A stretch of DNA of 60,695 nt from an uncultured Muribaculaceae bacterium (lineage in GTDB: Bacteria; Bacteroidota; Bacteroidia; Bacteroidales; Muribaculaceae). The notes beneath the pieces were generated by a model. That model had not been told where the DNA came from and ran no database searches. It saw only the letters and a list, made by a program, of their open reading frames with translations. Location of the stretch: positions 1 through 60,695 of the forward strand of contig CAJUPZ010000017.1 of NCBI GenBank assembly GCA_910588065.1, read 5' to 3'. Position numbers and translations under genes: made by a program. Of this stretch, positions 59,814-60,695 are shown piece by piece (the first letter of the stretch is position 1; every line of letters begins with the position of its first letter).

Positions 59814-60489
59814 GGATGGCAGCGGTTTGCGGTTGAATCACTCCGTCCTCAATACGGATTATTCTGTCGGTGGCAGCACCTACTCCTGGGTCGTGCGTCA
59901 CAATCACTATTGTCATACCCTCCTTGTTAAGGTCGCGAAACACCTGCATCACCTCCTTGGAAGTGTGTGAATCAAGGGCACCGGTAGGCTCGTCGGCAAG
60001 GATTATGGACGGATTTGTGATTAGCGAGCGGGCAATCGCCACACGCTGCTTCTGGCCGCCGGAGAGCTCGCCGGGCAAATGGTGGGCACGGTCGGCAAGT
60101 CCCATACGGTCAAGCTGCTCCATAGCCATTGCATTGCGCTTGCGGCGGCTCACGCCTTGATAAAACAGAGGTAAAGCCACATTCTCAACCGCATTTTTAT
60201 AGCTGATAAGATTAAAGCTCTGAAACACAAAGCCAATCATCCGGTTGCGGAGCTCCGCAGCCCGGTTTTCATCAAGATTTTTGATCAACACCCCGTCAAG
60301 ATAATACTCTCCTGAATCATAATTATCGAGGATGCCTAATATATTAAGGAGTGTGGACTTGCCACTGCCCGACGCTCCCATGATGCTCACCAGCTCCCCC
60401 TTGTCAATGCCAAGATTGATGCCCTTGAGCACATGGAGAGGCACAGCACCGGGATAAGTTTTGTTGACGTCGTTTAATTGTATAATCAT
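59806..60489 (-). CDS. MacB/LolD-type ABC transporter ATPase
   Basis: A 227-residue ATPase. Walker A GASGSGKSTLLN (residues 40-47 region), Q-loop in FVFQSFNLISYKNAVENV, signature LSGGQKQRVAIARSL, Walker B IILADEPTGALD and the H-loop VTHDPGVG are intact. It is the first gene of the operon ATPase, permease 1, permease 2, adaptor, TolC. Members of this class export macrolides, peptides or lipoproteins; the substrate here is unknown. The promoter -7 box is at 60574-60581. Confidence 0.94.
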   Translation of the reverse strand: MIIQLNDVNKTYPGAVPLHVLKGINLGIDKGELVSIMGASGSGKSTLLNILGILDNYDSGEYYLDGVLIKNLDENRAAELRNRMIGFVFQSFNLISYKNAVENVALPLFYQGVSRRKRNAMAMEQLDRMGLADRAHHLPGELSGGQKQRVAIARSLITNPSIILADEPTGALDSHTSKEVMQVFRDLNKEGMTIVIVTHDPGVGAATDRIIRIEDGVIQPQTAAIHV

Positions 60490-60573
60490 TGGTTTGTGAA
60501 TTATGCAGCTGAAAAAACTACGGAAACAGCCATATTTTCAGCCATTTTGTAGATTAGACGTTGAAGTACGGCA

Positions 60574-60581
60574 CAAAGTTA
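60574..60581 (-). promoter_or_regulatory. -7 box TAACTTTG of the efflux operon
   Basis: TAACTTTG on the minus strand, 84 bp before the ATPase ATG. No good -33 element at the normal distance. Confidence 0.5.
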
Positions 60582-60671
60582 CACCATTACAAAAAAAATT
60601 ATCCATTATTTACCACAAATTATGTTAACCTCCTGAAAACAAGCCCCGCCCGCAGCATATGACTGCCCCAC

Positions 60672-60694
60672 CGCACCGCGGTGATGAGCGCCCG
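60672..60694. repeat. 23-bp sequence inverted relative to the window start
   Basis: The reverse complement of 60672-60694 matches 2-24 at 21 of 23 positions, including 12 consecutive bases (CGGGCGCTCATC). Confidence 0.6.
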
Positions 60695-60695
60695 T

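Overview
The window looks like chromosome from a gut Bacteroidales, most likely Muribaculaceae. The evidence is the Bacteroidetes promoter signature (TTTG/TTG, about 20 bp, TAnnTTTG) upstream of many units, lipoproteins with Bacteroidetes-style signal peptides, DUF4831 and BF3164-like proteins, a fimbrillin-family protein, a protein ending in a type IX secretion (T9SS) sorting domain, and the T9SS genes porW and porX. No rRNA, tRNA, CRISPR array, integrase or intact insertion sequence was seen. Starts were moved inward from the longest frame where a signal peptide, promoter box or family length required it.

Layout. 0-10 kb (+): a 1641-residue T9SS-type surface protein whose 5' part is AT-rich, a GltD-like flavoprotein, glycyl-tRNA synthetase, LemA and an FKBP lipoprotein. 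9.6-11.1 kb (-): a three-gene disulfide unit made of a CPHC thioredoxin, a degenerate C39/VKOR membrane protein and, 1 nt downstream, a 33-codon peptide gene with a leader-like N-terminus. 11.2-20.9 kb (+): one tightly packed operon with aspartate aminotransferase, BF3164-like lipoprotein, aroA, a small anchored Cys/His protein, a metal ABC permease, porW, porX and tsaE. 20.9-23.3 kb (-): tsaC and a ClC channel.

23.3-26.45 kb: an AT-rich islet carrying a CsgG/PEGA-like/DUF4810/DUF799 envelope lipoprotein operon. It lies between two exact 25-bp direct repeats. One copy is part of the yebC terminator and the other abuts the tsaC promoter, so the islet appears inserted between formerly adjacent genes. 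26.5-29.7 kb (-): pheT and yebC. 29.8-33.4 kb (-): a large fimbrillin-like lipoprotein. 33.6-37.2 kb: an exported bleomycin-hydrolase-type peptidase divergent from nfnAB, with a perfect dyad in the shared promoter. 37.2-45.8 kb: housekeeping genes (gpmA, adk, hpt, nnrD), DUF4831, DUF805, a MscS channel and a ModF-like double ABC ATPase.

45.8-47.8 kb: a candidate small RNA unit next to a tripartite HipBST toxin-antitoxin module with three phased operators. 48-52 kb: a GH2 beta-galactosidase with a C-terminal F5/8 C-type domain. 52-54.8 kb (-): Crp/Fnr regulator, EamA transporter and malate dehydrogenase. 54.9-60.5 kb (-): a MacAB-TolC-like efflux operon with two separate permeases. The two window ends carry an imperfect 23-bp inverted repeat.

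The strongest candidates for undescribed biology are the VKOR/thioredoxin/peptide unit, the repeat-flanked CsgG islet and the small RNA unit beside HipBST.
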